From positions 534,182,083 through 534,246,082 of the forward strand of contig NC_058520.1 in NCBI RefSeq assembly GCF_904849725.1: DNA of 64,000 nucleotides, given 5' to 3'. The notes beneath the pieces were generated by a model, which saw only the letters and a program-made list of their open reading frames with translations, did no database searches and was not told the origin of the DNA. Each line of letters opens with the position of its first letter. Position 1 is the first letter of the stretch. Below, piece after piece: positions 43,936-57,399 of the stretch. The stretch comes from Hordeum vulgare subsp. vulgare. Lineage: Eukaryota; Streptophyta; Magnoliopsida; Poales; Poaceae. Made by a program: the position numbers and the translations under genes.

Positions 43936-45716
43936 ACTCCCCCAAGCTTAAAACCTTGCTTGTCCTCGAGCAACTCAGTTGACAAACTGAGATAGAAAGA
44001 AAAACTTTGACAAACTCTGTTTGATCTTGTTGTTGCAACTATGTCTAACTCCTAACGAGAATTTGAGCAAGATCACAAGTTAACCACATAAGCAAATGAC
44101 ACAAAGGTCTCAAAGATCAAGGGCTGACTAAACATTGTAATTCATAGCAACGAAGATCGAGTCATAGTCATACTCAATATCAATCAAAAGCAAAGCATAA
44201 AAATGTCAGAGGTGCTCTCTAATTGGTGCTTATAAAAGAGGAGGATGACTCGACAGGAAAATAAATAGACAGGCCCTTCGCAGAGGGAAGCATTGATTTG
44301 CAGAGGTGTCAGAGCTCAAGCTTTGAAAACAGAGATAATAGTTTTGGATGGCATGCTTTCATTGTCAACGCAATGACCAAGAGTTTTCAATATCTTCCAT
44401 GCTACTCATGCTATAGGCGGTTCCCAAATAGAAAAGTAAAGTTTTAACTCCTCCACCACCAATCAATCACACTCCACGGCTAGCCGAATCCTTGGGTACC
44501 GTCCATACTAACATCAATCCCGGGGGAGTCTTGTTTTACAGTTATGTTTTCGATTTAAGCATGGAACTGGGCATCCCAAATACCGACCCCTTTCTCGTGA
44601 ATGACTGTGAATAAACACATGTCGAGGATAACACTCCTAGCATGGAAGATATCAATAGCCCTCTGTCACCACATGAGCGGTTCGGGCATGCAAAACAGAT
44701 TAATTTCTTGAAGGTTTAGAGAATGACACATGCAAATTTACTTGGAACGGCAGGTAGATACCGCAAATAGGTAGGTATGGTGGACTCTCATGGAAAAACT
44801 TTTGGGTTTATGGAAGTGGATGCACAAGCAGCATTCCCGCTTAGTACAAGTGAAGGCTAGCAAAAGACTGGGAAGCGACCAACTAGAGAGCGACAACAGT
44901 CATCAAGATGCAATGAGTTTGACTAACTTTGAATGCAAGCATGAACATGATATAAATCACCATGAACACGAACATCATAGAGGCTATGTTGATTTTGTTT
45001 CAACTACATGCATGAACATGCGCCAAGTCAAGCCACTTGAAACATTCAAAGGAGAATACCATCCTATCATACTACATCATAGTTATCTCAAAATCTATGT
45101 TGGCAATCAAGACAAACCATTATAAGCTCTCAGCTAAATAAGCATGGCATCAGAAACTATGATATCTAAGTTGTCATTGCAAACATGGTTCTCTCACAAC
45201 AAAGCTAAATCTGGGTCGACAAGCTAGTCATATTTACAAAAACAAAATAGATAGAGTTCATACCAGCTTTTCAGTCTCAGTCACTTCATCATATATCATC
45301 ATTGTTGCCTTTCATTTGCACGATCGAACGATGAAAACGATGATAAGCGCGTTGGGCTAAGCTGAATCTTCAGGCAAACACAAAGGAGAAGACAAAATAA
45401 TATGGCTCTTGGAATGCTAAACAGGTAAGCATGCAAGAACCACTAAACATTGTAATCAGTATCTTCTACCTTGATACAAAGAAAAAGAAAACTATTTACA
45501 TGGGAAAGCTCCCAATAAGCAAAAGAAGAAAGAAAAATATTTTTGGGTTTTCTCAAAAGGACACAAAACAAGAAAACAAGAAAACAAAAAGAAACTAGCA
45601 TGGATAATACAGTGGCAAAGTGTAAACACCGGCTAACAAAGTGAAAGCATAAGCATGAATGTAAAGTCGGTGAGAACACGTACTCTCCCAAGCTTAGGCT
45701 TTTGGCCTAGCTTGGT
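43936..45716 (-). other. Gypsy internal region between the ORF and 3' LTR, non-coding
   Basis: No protein domain on either strand. A 111-codon plus-strand ORF (44790-45125) has no recognisable motif. A long untranslated region before the 3' LTR is usual for Athila-type elements. Confidence 0.6.
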
Positions 45717-46725
45717 CTACTCCCATGGATGATCCTGGCGAAACCCAAAGTCATAATGAGTGTTATACGGGAGTGTTGCAGCCACTGCCTGAATAGCTGT
45801 CTCGCGAAGTCGAGCAGCCGTCGCCTCCCTCTCATACTCCTCTGCCTCTCCTATGGTTATGTAGTATCTTCGTTTAACCTGAAAGTCAAAGAAAGCAGGA
45901 GCAGGAAGGGTAATATGGAAAACACGCTGCCGGTTAAATATCAAGCGGTATAGAAGGGATCCATGATCTCTCTCAAGGAACTGGTAGCATGTTAGAGCGA
46001 CACGATCAAGGTAGGCTGTACGGAGAGGAGGGTCTTCTGGACGGATGGATACTCCCAGAAAATTTGCTAAGCGTGTAGCATAAACTCCGCCAAAGAAATC
46101 CCCCTCACTGGCATTTTTATTCAGCCTCCTTGCTATAATAGCTCCCATATTGAAGCTCTTGTCACCTGTTACTGCGCTCTTCAGGATACTAAGGTCGGAA
46201 GCGCATAGGTGAAAATGTGCACCCTTGCCGTTAATGCACCTACCTATGAAGAGGGCAAGGTAGTGCAAGGCAGGGAAATGGATGCTTCCTATGGTGGCTT
46301 GCGTGATATCTCTGGTTTCTCCAACATTTATACTGGAGACAAAGTCTCTGACCGAAGACTTAGGAGGATCAATAACACTACCTCCATCGGGTTTGTTGCA
46401 AATCCTATTGAAATCCTCCAGACCCACGGTATAGGATTTATCATACAGATCAAACAGTATGGATGACTCATGGCCAGCTAAAAATTTAAATCTACGCACG
46501 AAAGAGGCAGTGAGCATAGCATACTGTTCACATTTATCTGAGAGGAATTCTCCTAACCCGGCATTGCGGACAAGTGCATCAAACTCATCCTTGAAGCGTG
46601 CTTCGATCATGAACTCATCGGAAGGCCATTCACATGGTTGCACCGGTTCGTCCCTTAGTTGAAAAGGTTCGGGTTCCCGAAAGGAGAGACGAGGACCCTT
46701 CTTACTTGAGGAACCACCATGAAAC
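45717..46725 (-). CDS. Athila-type additional ORF, 5' cut by the Angela insertion
   Basis: The frame is open from the insertion point at 46725 to the stop at 45717, ~335 codons. It begins with a Ser/Lys-rich stretch (HGGSSSKKGPRLSF). The body resembles the plant retrotransposon ORF of Athila-type elements: FDALVRNAGLGEFLSDKC, YDKSYTVGLEDFNRICN, IHFPALHYLALFIGRCING, FGGVYATRLANFLGV. The function of this ORF is not established in the family. It lies downstream of where pol would be. The remainder of the gene and element continues beyond Angela element A, outside the window. Confidence 0.7.
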
Positions 46726-48541
46726 TGTTGGGGAACGTCGCATGGGAAACAAAAATTTTCCTACGCGCACGAATACCTATCATGGTGATGCCCATCTACG
46801 AGAGGGGATGAGTGAACTACGTACCCCTGTAGATCGTACAGCAGAAGCGTTAGTGAACGCGGTTGATGTAGTGGAACGTCCTCACGTCCCTCGATCCGCC
46901 CCGCGAACAATCCCGCGATCAGTCCCACGATCTAGTACCGAACGGACGGCACCTCCGCGTTCAGCACACGTACAGCTCGACGATGATCTCGGCCTTCTTG
47001 ATCCAGCAAGAGAGACAGAGAGGTAGAAGAGTTCTCCGGCAGCATGACGGCACTCCGGAGGTTGGTGATGACCTTGTCTCATCAGGGCTCCGCCCGAGCT
47101 CCGTAGAAACACGATCTAGAGGAAAAACCGTGGAGGTATGTGGTCGGGCTGCCGTGGAAAAGTCGTCTCATATCAGCCCTAAAACCTCCGTATATATAGG
47201 TGGGAGGGAGGGGACCTTGCCTTGGGGCTCAAGGAGCCCCAAGGGGGTCGGCCGAGTCCAAGGGGGAAGGCTCCCCCCCAAACCGAGTTGGACTTGGTTT
47301 GGTGGGTGGGAGTCCTTCCTTCCCTTCCCACCTCCTTTTTTTTTCTTTTCTCTTTGATTTTCTTTTCTAGGCGCATAGGGCCCTTTTGGGCTGTCCCACC
47401 AGCCCACTAAGGGCTGGTGTGCCACCCTCAAGGCCTATGGGCTTCCCCGGGGTGGGTTGCCCCCCCGGTGAACTCCTGGAACCCATTCGTCATTCCCGGT
47501 ACATTCCCGGTAACTCCGAAAACCTTCCGGTAATCAAATGAGGTCATCCTATATATCAATCTTCGTTTCCGGGCCATTCCGGAAACCCTCATGACGTCCG
47601 TGATCTCATCCGGGACTCCGAACAACATTCGGTAACCAACCATATAACTCAAATACGCATAAAACAACGTCGAACCTTAAGTGTGCAGACCCTGCGGGTT
47701 CGAGAACTATGTAGACATGACCCGAGAGACTCCTCGGTCAATATCCAACAGCGGGACCTGGATGCCCATATTGGATCCTACATATTCTACGAAGATCTTA
47801 TCGTTTGAACCTCAGTGCCAAGGATTCATATAATCCCGTATGTCATTCCCTTTGTCCTTCGGTATGTTACTTGCCCGAGATTCGATCGTCAGTATGCGCA
47901 TACCTATTTCTATCTCGTTTACCGTCAAGTCTCTTTACTCGTTCCGTAATAGAAGATCCCGGAACTTACACTAAGTCACATTGCTTGCAAGGCTTGTGTG
48001 TGATGTTGTATTACCGAGTGGGCCCCGAGATACCTCTCCGTCAAATGGAGTGACAAATCCCAATCTTGATCCATACTAACTCAAGTAACACCTTCGGAGA
48101 TACCTATAGAGCATCTTTATAGTCACCCAGTTACGTTGCGACGTTTGATACACACAAAGTATTCCTCCGGTGTCAGTGAGTTATATGGTCTCATGGTCAT
48201 AGGAACAAATACTTGACACGCAGAAAACAGTAGCAACAAAATGACACGATAACCATGCTACGTCTATTAGTTTGGGTCTAGTCCATCACGTGATTCCCCT
48301 AATGACGTGATCCAGTTATCAAGCAACAACACCTTGTTTATAATCAGAAGACACTGACTATCTTTGATCAACTGGCTAGCCAACTAGAGGCTTGCTAGGG
48401 ACAGTATTTTGTCTATGTATCCACACATGTAAATGAGTCTTCATTCAATACAATTATAGCATGGATAATAAACGATTATCTTAATACAGGAATTATAATA
48501 ATAACTATATTTATTATTGCCTCTAGGGCATAATTCCAACA
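46726..48541 (-). mobile_element. 3' LTR of Angela element A (1816 bp)
   Basis: Minus-strand start TGTTGGAATTATGCCCTAGA at 48541 and end CGTTCCCCAACA at 46726. A TATATATA lies at 47191-47198. About two dozen mismatches were counted by eye against the 5' LTR part 53831-54639 (~3%). Confidence 0.95.
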
Positions 48542-48593
48542 GTCTCCCACTTGCACTAGAGTCAATAATCTAGCCCTCACATCATCATGTGAA

Positions 48594-51500
48594 TTACATT
48601 GTAATAAATCTAACACCCATACAGTTCTGGTGTTGATCATGCTTTGGCCGTGGAAGAGGTTTAGTCAGCGGGTCTGCTACATTCAGATCCGTGTGCACTT
48701 TGCATATATTTACGTCCTCTCCCTCTACGTAGTCGCGGATGAGGTTGAAGCGTCGTTTGATGTGTCTGGTCTTCTTGTGAAACTGTGGTTCCTTTGCTAA
48801 GGCAATGGCACCCGTCTTGTCACAGAACAAGGTTATTGGATTCAGTGCGCTTGGCACTACTCCAAGATCCGTCATGAACTGCTTCATCCAGACACCCTCC
48901 TTAGCCGCCTCCGAGGCAGCCATGTACTCCGCTTCACATGTAGAATCTGCTACGACGCTTTGCTTGGAACTGCACCAGCTTACCGCACCCCCATTAAGAA
49001 TAAATACGTATCCGGTTTGCGACTTAGAGTCGTCCGGATCTGTGTCAAAGCTTGCATCGACGTAACCTTTTACGGCGAGCTCTTCGTCACCTCCATACAC
49101 GAGAAACATCTCCTTAGTCCTTTTCAGGTACTTTAGGATATTCTTGACCGCTGTCCAGTGATCCACTCCTGGATTACTCTGGAACCTACCTGCCATACTT
49201 ATGGCCAGGCTAACATCCGGTCTAGTGCACAGCATTGCATACATGATAGAACCTATGGCTGAAGCATAGGGGACGGAGCGCATATGCTCTCTATCTTCAT
49301 CAGTTGCTGGGCACTGAGTCTTACTCAATCTCGTACCTTGTAAAACCGGCAAGAACCCTTTCTTGGACTGTTCCATTTTGAACCTCTTCAAAACTTTATC
49401 AAGGTATGTGCTTTGTGAAAGTCCTATCAGGCGTTTTGATCTATCCCTATAAATCTTAATGCCTAGAATGTAAGCAGCTTCTCCTAGGTCCTTCATAGAG
49501 AAACTCTTATTCAAGTAATCCTTTATGCTCTCTAAAAACTCCACGTTGTTTCCAATCAACAATATGTCATCCACATATAATATTAGAAACGCCACAGAGC
49601 TCCCACTCACTTTCTTGTAAATACAAGATTCTCCAACCACTTGTATAAACCCAAATGCCTTGATCACCTCATCAAAGCGTTTGTTCCAACTCCGAGATGC
49701 TTGCACCAGTCCATAAATGGATCGCTGGAGCTTGCACACCTTGTTAGCATTTTTAGGATCGACAAAACCTTCGGGTTGTATCATATACAACTCTTCCTTA
49801 AGGAAACCGTTAAGGAACGCCGTTTTGACATCCATCTGCCAGATTTCATAATAGAAAAATGCAGCTATTGCTAACATGATTCTGATGGACTTAAGCATCG
49901 CTACGGGTGAGAAAGTCTCATCGTAGTCAACTCCTTGAACTTGTGAAAAACCCTTTGCCACAAGTCGAGCTTTATAAACGGTCACATTGCCGTCAGCGTC
50001 CGTCTTCCTCTTAAAGATCCATTTGTTCTGAATAGCCTTGCGGCCCTCAGGTAGTACCTCCAAAGTCCACACTTTGTTCTCATACATGGATCCTATCTCG
50101 GACTTCATGGCTTCTAGCCATTTGTTGGAATCTGGGCCCACCATTGCTTCTTCATAATTTGCAGGTTCATTGTTGTCTAACAACATGATTGATAAGACGG
50201 GATTACCGTACCACTCTGGAGCAGCACGTGGTCTCGTCGACCTGCGTGGTTCGACAGAAACTTGAACTGGAGTTTCATGATCATCATCATTAACTTCCTC
50301 CTCAACCGGCGTCGCAACGACAGAGGTTTCCCCTTGCCCTGCGCCACCATCCAGAGGGATGAGAGGTTCGACAACCTCGTCAAGTTCTATCTTCCTCCCA
50401 CTCAATTCTCTCGAGAGAAACTCCTTCTCGAGAAAAGCTCCGTTTTTTAGCAACAAACACTTTGCCCTCGGATTTGAGATAGAAGGTGTACCCAACTGTC
50501 TCTTTTGGGTAACCTATGAAGACGCACTTTTCCGCTTTGGGTTCCAGCTTTTCAGGCTGAAGCTTTTTGACATAAGCATCACATCCCCAAACTTTAAGAA
50601 ACGACAACTTTGGCCTTTTGCCATACCACAGTTCGTATGGTGTCATCTCAACAGATTTTGATGGTGCCCGATTTAAAGTGAACGCAGCTGTTTCTAATGC
50701 ATAACCCCAAAACGATAACGGCAAATCAGTAAGAGACATCATAGATCGCACCATCTCTAATAGAGTACGATTACGACGTTCGGACACACCATTACGCTGT
50801 GGTGTTCCAGGCGGTGTTAACTGTGAAATAATTCCACATTGTCTTAAGTGAGTACCAAACTCGAAACTCAGATATTCACCCCCACGATCAGACCGTAGGA
50901 ACTTGATCTTCTTGTTACGATGATTTTCCACTTCACTCTGAAATTGCTTGAACTTTTCAAATGTTTCAGACTTGTGCTTCATCAAGTAGACATAACCATA
51001 TCTACTCAAATCCTCAGTGAAGGTGAGAAAATAACGATATCCGCCGCGTGCCTCCACGCTCATCGGACCACACACATCGGTATGTATGATTTCCAACAAG
51101 TCACTTGCACGCTCCATTGTTCCGGAGAACGGAGTCGTAGTCATCTTGCCCATGAGGCATGGTTCGCACGTGTCAAGTGAATCAAAGTCAAGTGACTCCA
51201 AAAGTCCATCAGCATGGAGTTTCTTCATGCGCTTTGCACCAATATAACCTAAGCGGCAGTGCCACAAAAATATGGCGCTATCATTGTTAACTCTAACTCT
51301 TTTGGTCTCAATGTTATGTATATGCGTATCGCTATCAAGATTCAATATGAACAATCCTCTCACATTAGGTGCATGACCATAAAAGATGTTACTCATAGAA
51401 ATAGAACAACCATTACTCTCTGACTTAAAAGAGTAACCGTCTCGCAATAAACAACATCCAGATATAATGTTCATGCTCAACGCAGGCGCTAAATAACAAT

Positions 51501-52575
51501 GATTTAAGTTCATCACTAATCCTGATGGTAACTGAAGTGAAACTGTGCCGACGGCGATTGCATCAACCTTGGAACCATTTCCTACGCGCATCGTCACTTC
51601 ATCTTTCGCCAGCCTTCGTCTATTCCGCAGTTCCTGTTTCGAGTTGCAAATATGAGCAACAAAACCGGTATCGAATACCCAGGCACTACTACGAGAGCTG
51701 GTTAAGTACACATCAATAACATGTATATCAAATATACCTGATTTTTCTTTGGCCGCCTTCTTATCTGCCAGATACTTGGGGGAATTGCGCTTCCAGTGAC
51801 CCATACCCTTGCAATAGTAACACTCCGTTTCAGGCTTAGGTCCAGCTTTTGGTTTCTTCGTCAGATTGGAAACAGGCTTGCCGCTCTTCTTCGAATTACC
51901 CTTCTTGCCTTTGCCGTTTCTCTTGAAACTAGTGGTCTTATTCACCATCAACACTTGATGCTCTTTACGGAGTTCAGACTCTGCGACTTTCAGCATCGCA
52001 AACAACTCGCCGGGAGACTTGTTCATCCCTTGCATGTTGTAGTTCAACACAAAGCCTTTATAGCTTGGCGGCAGTGATTGAAGGATTCTGTCAGTGATAG
52101 CCTCTTGCGGGAGTTCAATCCCCAGCTCAGCTATACGGTTTGAGTACCCAGACATTTTGAGCACATGTTCACTGACAGACGAGTTTTCCTCCATCTTGCA
52201 AGCATAGAATTTATCGGAGGTCTCATACCTCTCGATCCGGGCGTTCTTCTGAAAGATAAACTTCAACTCCTGGAACATCTCAAATGCTCCATGACGCTCA
52301 AAGCGACGTTGAAGTCCCGGTTCTAAGCCATACAAGACTGCACATTGAACTATTGAGTAGTCCTCCTTACGTGCTAACCAAGCGTTCTTAACATCCTGAT
52401 CAACCGTAGCGGGTGGTTCATCTCCTAGCGCAGCATTAAGGACGTAATCCTTCTTCCCAGCTTGTAAGATTAGCTTAAGATTACGAGCCCAGTCTACAAA
52501 GTTGCTTCCATCATCTTTCAACTTAGCTTTCTCTAGGAACGTATTAAAATTCAGGATGACTGTAGCGTGAGCCAT
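48594..52575 (-). pseudogene. Angela A gag-pol, frameshifted and with altered motifs
   Basis: The frame from 52575 (MAHATVILNFN) covers gag, protease and integrase. The frame ending at 48594 covers reverse transcriptase and RNase H (LYVDDILLIGNN, CEAEYMAASEA, VADPLTKPLPRP). The change is caused by one extra base in a homopolymer: six Ts at 50443-50448 against five As in element B. Other damage seen by comparison with B: the last Cys of the zinc knuckle is Ser (CYYCKGMGHWKRNS); the residue after DTG in protease is Phe, not Ser; the second His of the integrase HHCC is Tyr (WHCRLGY). The DDE triad itself is present. Confidence 0.93.
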
Positions 52576-53816
52576 GATCTACAACACAAATATATTCAAA
52601 GTGGACTTAGACTATGTTCAAGATAATTAGAGTTTAACTTAATCAAATTATTCGCTAAACTCCCACTCAAAAAGTACATCTCTCTAGTCATTTGATTGGT
52701 TCATGATCCACTTAGACTAGCTCAAGTCCGATCATCACGTGAGTTGAGTGTAGTTTCAGTGGTAAGCATCCCTATGCTAATCATATCATCTATATGATTC
52801 ATGATCGACCTTTCGGTCTCATGTGTTCCGAGGCCATGTCTGCACATGCTAGGCTCGTCAAGCTTAACCCGAGTGTTCCGCGTGCGCAACTGTTTTGCAC
52901 CCGTTGTATGTGAACGTTGAGTCTATCACACCCAATCATCACGTGGTGTCTCGAAACGACGAACTGTAGCAACGGTGCACAGTCGGGGAGAACACAATTT
53001 CGTCTTGAAATTTTAGTGAGAGATCACCTCATAATGTTACCGTCGTTCTAAGCAAAATAAGGTGCATAAAAGGATTAACATCACATGCAATTCATAAGTG
53101 ACATGATATGGCCATCATCACGTGCTTCTTGATCTCCATCACCAAAGCACCAGCACGATCTTCTTGTCACCGGCGCCACACCATGATCTCCATCAACGTG
53201 TTGCCATCGGGGTTGTCGTGCTACTCATGCTATTACTACTAAAGCTACATCCTAGCAAAATAGTAAACGCATCTGCAAGCACAAACGTTAGTATAAAGAC
53301 AACCCTATGGCTCCTTCCGGTTGCCGTACCATCGATGTGCAAGTCGATATTTTCTATTACAACATGATCATCTCATACATCCAATATATCACATCACATC
53401 GTTGGCCATATCACATCACAAGCATACCCTGCAAAAACAAGTTAGACGTCCTCCAATTTTGCTGTTGCATGTTTTACGTGGTGACCATGGGTATCTAGTA
53501 GGATCGCATCTTACTTACGCAAACACCACAACGGAGATATATGAGTTGCTATTTAACCTCATCCAAGGACCTGCTCGGTCAAATCCGATTCAACTAAAGT
53601 TGGATAAACCGACACTTGCCAGTCATCTTTGAGCAACGTGGTTACTCGTAGCGATGAAACCAGTCTCTCGTAAGCGTACGAGTAATGTCGGTCCAAGCCG
53701 CTTCAATCCAACAATACCGCGGAATCAAGAAAAGACTAAGGAGGGCAGAAAAACGCACATCACCGCCCACAAAAACTTTTGTGTTCTACTCGAGAAGACA
53801 TCTACGCATGAACCTA

Positions 53817-53829
53817 GCTCATGATGCCA
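53817..53829 (-). other. Primer-binding site of Angela element A
   Basis: TGGCATCATGAGC on the minus strand, one base after the LTR end, close to the initiator-Met type TGGTATCAGAGC. Confidence 0.6.
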
Positions 53830-53830
53830 C

Positions 53831-54639
53831 TGTTGGGGAACGTCGCATGGGAAACAAAAATTTTCCTACGCGCACGAAGACCTATCATGGTGATGTCCAT
53901 CTACGAGAGGGGATGAGTGATCTAGGTACCCTTGTAGATCGTACAGCAGAAGCGTTAGTGAACGCAGTTGATGTAGTGGAACGTCCTCACGTCCCTCGAT
54001 CCGCCCCACGAACAATCGCGCGATCAGTCCCACGATCTAGTACCGAACGGACGGCACCTTCGCGTTCAGCACACGTACAACTCGACGATGATCTCGGCCT
54101 TCTTGATCCAGCAAGAGAGATGCAGAGGTAGAAGAGATCTCCGGCAGCGTGACGGCGCTCCGGAGGTTGGTGATGACCTTGTCTCAGCAGGGCTCCGCCC
54201 GAGCTCCGGAGAAACGCGATCTAGAGGAAAAACCGTGGAGGTATGTGGTCGGGCTGCCGTGGAAAAGTCGTCTCAAATCAGCCCTAAAACCTCCGTATAT
54301 ATAGGTGGGAGGGAGGGGACCTTGCCTTGGGGCTCAAGGAGCCCCAAGGGGGTCGGCCGAGCCCAAGGGGGAAGGCTCCCCCCCCAAACCGAGTTGGACT
54401 TGGTTTGGTGGGTGGGAGTCCTTCCTTCCCTTCCCACCTCCTTTTTTTTCTTTTCTCTTTGATTTTCTTTTCTAGGCGCATAGGGCCCTTTTGGGCTGTC
54501 CCACCAGCCCACTAAGGGCTGGTGTGCCACCCTCAAGGCCTATGGGCTTCCCCGGGGTGGGTCGCCCCCCCCGGTGAACTCCCGGAACCCATTCGTCATT
54601 CCCGGTACCTTCCCGGTAACTCCGAAAACCCTCCGGTAA
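53831..54639 (-). mobile_element. 5' LTR of element A, inner part
   Basis: The last ~809 bp (minus sense) of the LTR. It stops at CTCCGGTAA, where sequence of opposite orientation begins. The rest of this LTR resumes at 63252. Confidence 0.9.
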
Positions 54640-56145
54640 TTCTGCGTGTCAAGTATTTATTACTATGACCATGAGATCATATAACTCACTGACACCGGAG
54701 GAATGCTTTGTGTGTATCAAACGTCGCAACGTAACTGGGTGACTATAAAGATGCTCTACAGGTATCTCCGAAGGTGTTAGTTGAGTTAGTATGGATCAAG
54801 ACTGGGATTTGTCACTCCGTGTGACGGAGAGGTATCTCGGGGCCCACTCGGTAATACAACATCACACACAAGCCTTGCAAGCAATTTAACTTAGTGTAAG
54901 TTGCGGGATCTTGTATTACGGAACGAGTAAAGAGACTTGCCGGTAAACGAGATTGAAATAGGTATACGGATACTGACGATCGAATCTCGGGCAAGTAACA
55001 TACCGAAGGACAAAGGGAATGACATACGGGATTATATGAATCCTTGGCACTGAGGTTCAAATGATAAGATCTTCGTAGAATATGTAGGATCCAATATGGG
55101 CATCCAGGTCCTGCTATTGGATATTGACCGAGGAGTCTCTCGGATCATGTCTACATAGTTCTCGAACCCGCATGGTCTGCACACTTAAGGTTCGACGTTG
55201 TTTTATGCGTATTTGAGTTATATGGTTGGTTACCGAATGTTGTTCGGAGTCCCGGATGAGATCACGGATGTCACGAGGGTTTCCGGAATAGTCCGGAAAC
55301 GAAGATTGATATATAGGATGACCTCATTTGATTACCGGAAGGTTTTCGGAGTTACCGGGAATGTACCGGGAATGACGAATGGGTTCCGGGAGTTCACCGG
55401 GGGGGGGGGGCAACCCACCCCGGGGAAGCCCATAGGCCATAAGGGTGGCGCACCAGACCTTAGTGGGCTGGTGGGACAGCCCAAAAGGGCCCTATGCGAC
55501 ATAGAGATAAAAATCAAAGAGAAAGAAAAAAAGGGAGGTGGGAAGGAAGGGAAGGACTCCCACCCACCAAACCAAGTCCAACTCGGTTTGGGGGGGGAGC
55601 CTTCCCCCCTTGGACTCGGCCGACCCCCTTGGGGCTCCTTGAGCCCCAAGGCAAGGTCCCCTCCCTCCCACCTATATATACGGAGGTATTGGGGCTGATT
55701 TGAGATGACTTTCCCACGGCAGCCCGACCACATACCTCCACGGTTTTTCCTCTAGATCGCGTTTCTGCGGAGCTCGGGCGGAGCCCTGCTGAGACAAGGT
55801 CATCACCAACCTCCGGAGAGCCGTCACGCTGCCGGAGAACTCTTCTACCTCTCCGTCTCTCTTGCTGGATCAAGAAGGCCGAGATCATCGTCGAGCTGTA
55901 CGTGTGCTGAACGCGGAGGTGCCGTCCGTTCGGTACTAGATCGTGGGACTGATCGCGGGATTGTTCGCGGGGCGGATCGAGGGACGTGAGGACGTTCCAC
56001 TACATCAACCGCGTTCACTAACGCTTCTGCTGTACGATCTACAAGGGTACGTAGATCACTCATCCCCTCTCGTAGATGGACATCACCATGATAGGTCTTC
56101 GTGCGCGTAGGAAAATTTTTGTTTCCCATGCGACGTTCACCAACA
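54640..56145 (+). mobile_element. 5' LTR of element B, start missing
   Basis: Begins at the TTCTGCGTGTCAAG position of the LTR and ends CACCAACA. Seven mismatches to the 3' LTR were seen over the first ~450 bp (about 1.5%). Confidence 0.92.
55671..55680 (+). promoter_or_regulatory. TATA box of Angela B 5' LTR
   Basis: CCTATATATA followed by CGGAGG, about 470 bp before the LTR end; the conserved position in all Angela LTRs here. In B's 3' LTR the matching site (62778-62787) reads CTATATGTAC. Confidence 0.6.
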
Positions 56146-56146
56146 G

Positions 56147-56159
56147 TGGGATCATGAGC
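56147..56159 (+). other. Primer-binding site of Angela element B
   Basis: TGGGATCATGAGC one base after the LTR end; a divergent initiator-Met type site. Confidence 0.55.
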
Positions 56160-57399
56160 TAGGTTCATGCGTAGATGTCTTCTCGAGTAGAACACAAAAG
56201 TTTTTTGTGGGTGGTGATGTGCGTTTTGCTGCCCTCCAGTCTTTTCTTGATTCCGCGGTATTGTTGGATTGAAGCGGCTTGGACCGACATTACTCGTACG
56301 CTTACGAGAGACTGGTTTCATCGTTACGAGTAGCCCCGTTGCTCAAAGATGACTGGCAAGTGTCGGTTTCTCCAACTTTAGTTGAATCTGATTTGACCGA
56401 GGAGGTCCTTGGATGAGGTTAAATAGCAACTCATATATCTCCGTTGTGGTGTTTGCGTAAGTAAGATGCGATCCTACTAGATACCCATGGTCACCACGTA
56501 AAACATGCAACAACAAAATTAGAGGACGTCTAACTTGTTTTTGCAGGGTATGCTTGTGATGTGATATGGCCAACGATGTGATGTGATATATTGGATGTAT
56601 GAGATGATCATGTTGTAATAGAAAATATCGACTTGCACGTCGATGGTACGGCACCCGGCAGGAGCCATAGGGTTGTCTTTATACTAACGTTTGTGCTTGC
56701 AGATGCGTTTACTATTTTGCTAGGATGTAGCTTTAGTAGTAATAGCATGAGTAGCACGACAACCCCGATGGCAACACGTTGATGGAGATCATGGTGTGGC
56801 GCCGGTGACAAGAAGATCGTGCCGGTGCTTTGGTGATAGAGATCAAGAAGCACGTGATGATGGCCATATCATGTCACTTATGAATTGCATGTGATGTTAA
56901 TACTTTTATGCACCTTATTTTGCTTAGAACGACGGTAGCATTATGAGGTGATCTCTCACTAAAATTTCAAGACGAAATTGTGTTCTCCCCGACTGTGCAC
57001 CGTTGCTACAGTTCGTCGTTTCGAGACACCACGTGATGATCGGGTGTGATAGACTCAACGTTCACATACAACGGGTGCAAAACAGTTGCGCACGCGGAAC
57101 ACTCGGGTTAAGCTTGACGAGCCTAGCATGAGCAGATATGGCCTCGGAACACATGAGACCGAAAGGTCGATCATGAATCATATAGATGATATGATTAGCA
57201 TAGGGATGCTTACCACTGAAACTATACTCAACTCACGTGATGATCGGACTTGAGCTAGTGTAAGTGGATCATGAACCACTCAAATGACTACAGAGATGTA
57301 CTTTTTGAGTGGGAGTTTAGCGAATAATTTGATTAAGTTAAACTCTAATTATCTTGAACATAGTCTAAGTCCACTTTGAATATATTTGTGTTGTAGATC

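Noticed and set aside
46634..47026. Plus-strand ORF of 130 codons at the Angela LTR, repeated at 53685, 55845 (minus) and 62951 (minus)
   Set aside because: It recurs only because the LTR recurs, is antisense to the LTR transcript, and carries no domain.
54639..54640. Interpretation of the Angela pair as one element inverted by recombination between its LTRs
   Set aside because: Both internal regions are complete and differ in sequence, LTR ends are copy-specific, and A's LTR continues after B; nested insertion explains all of it.
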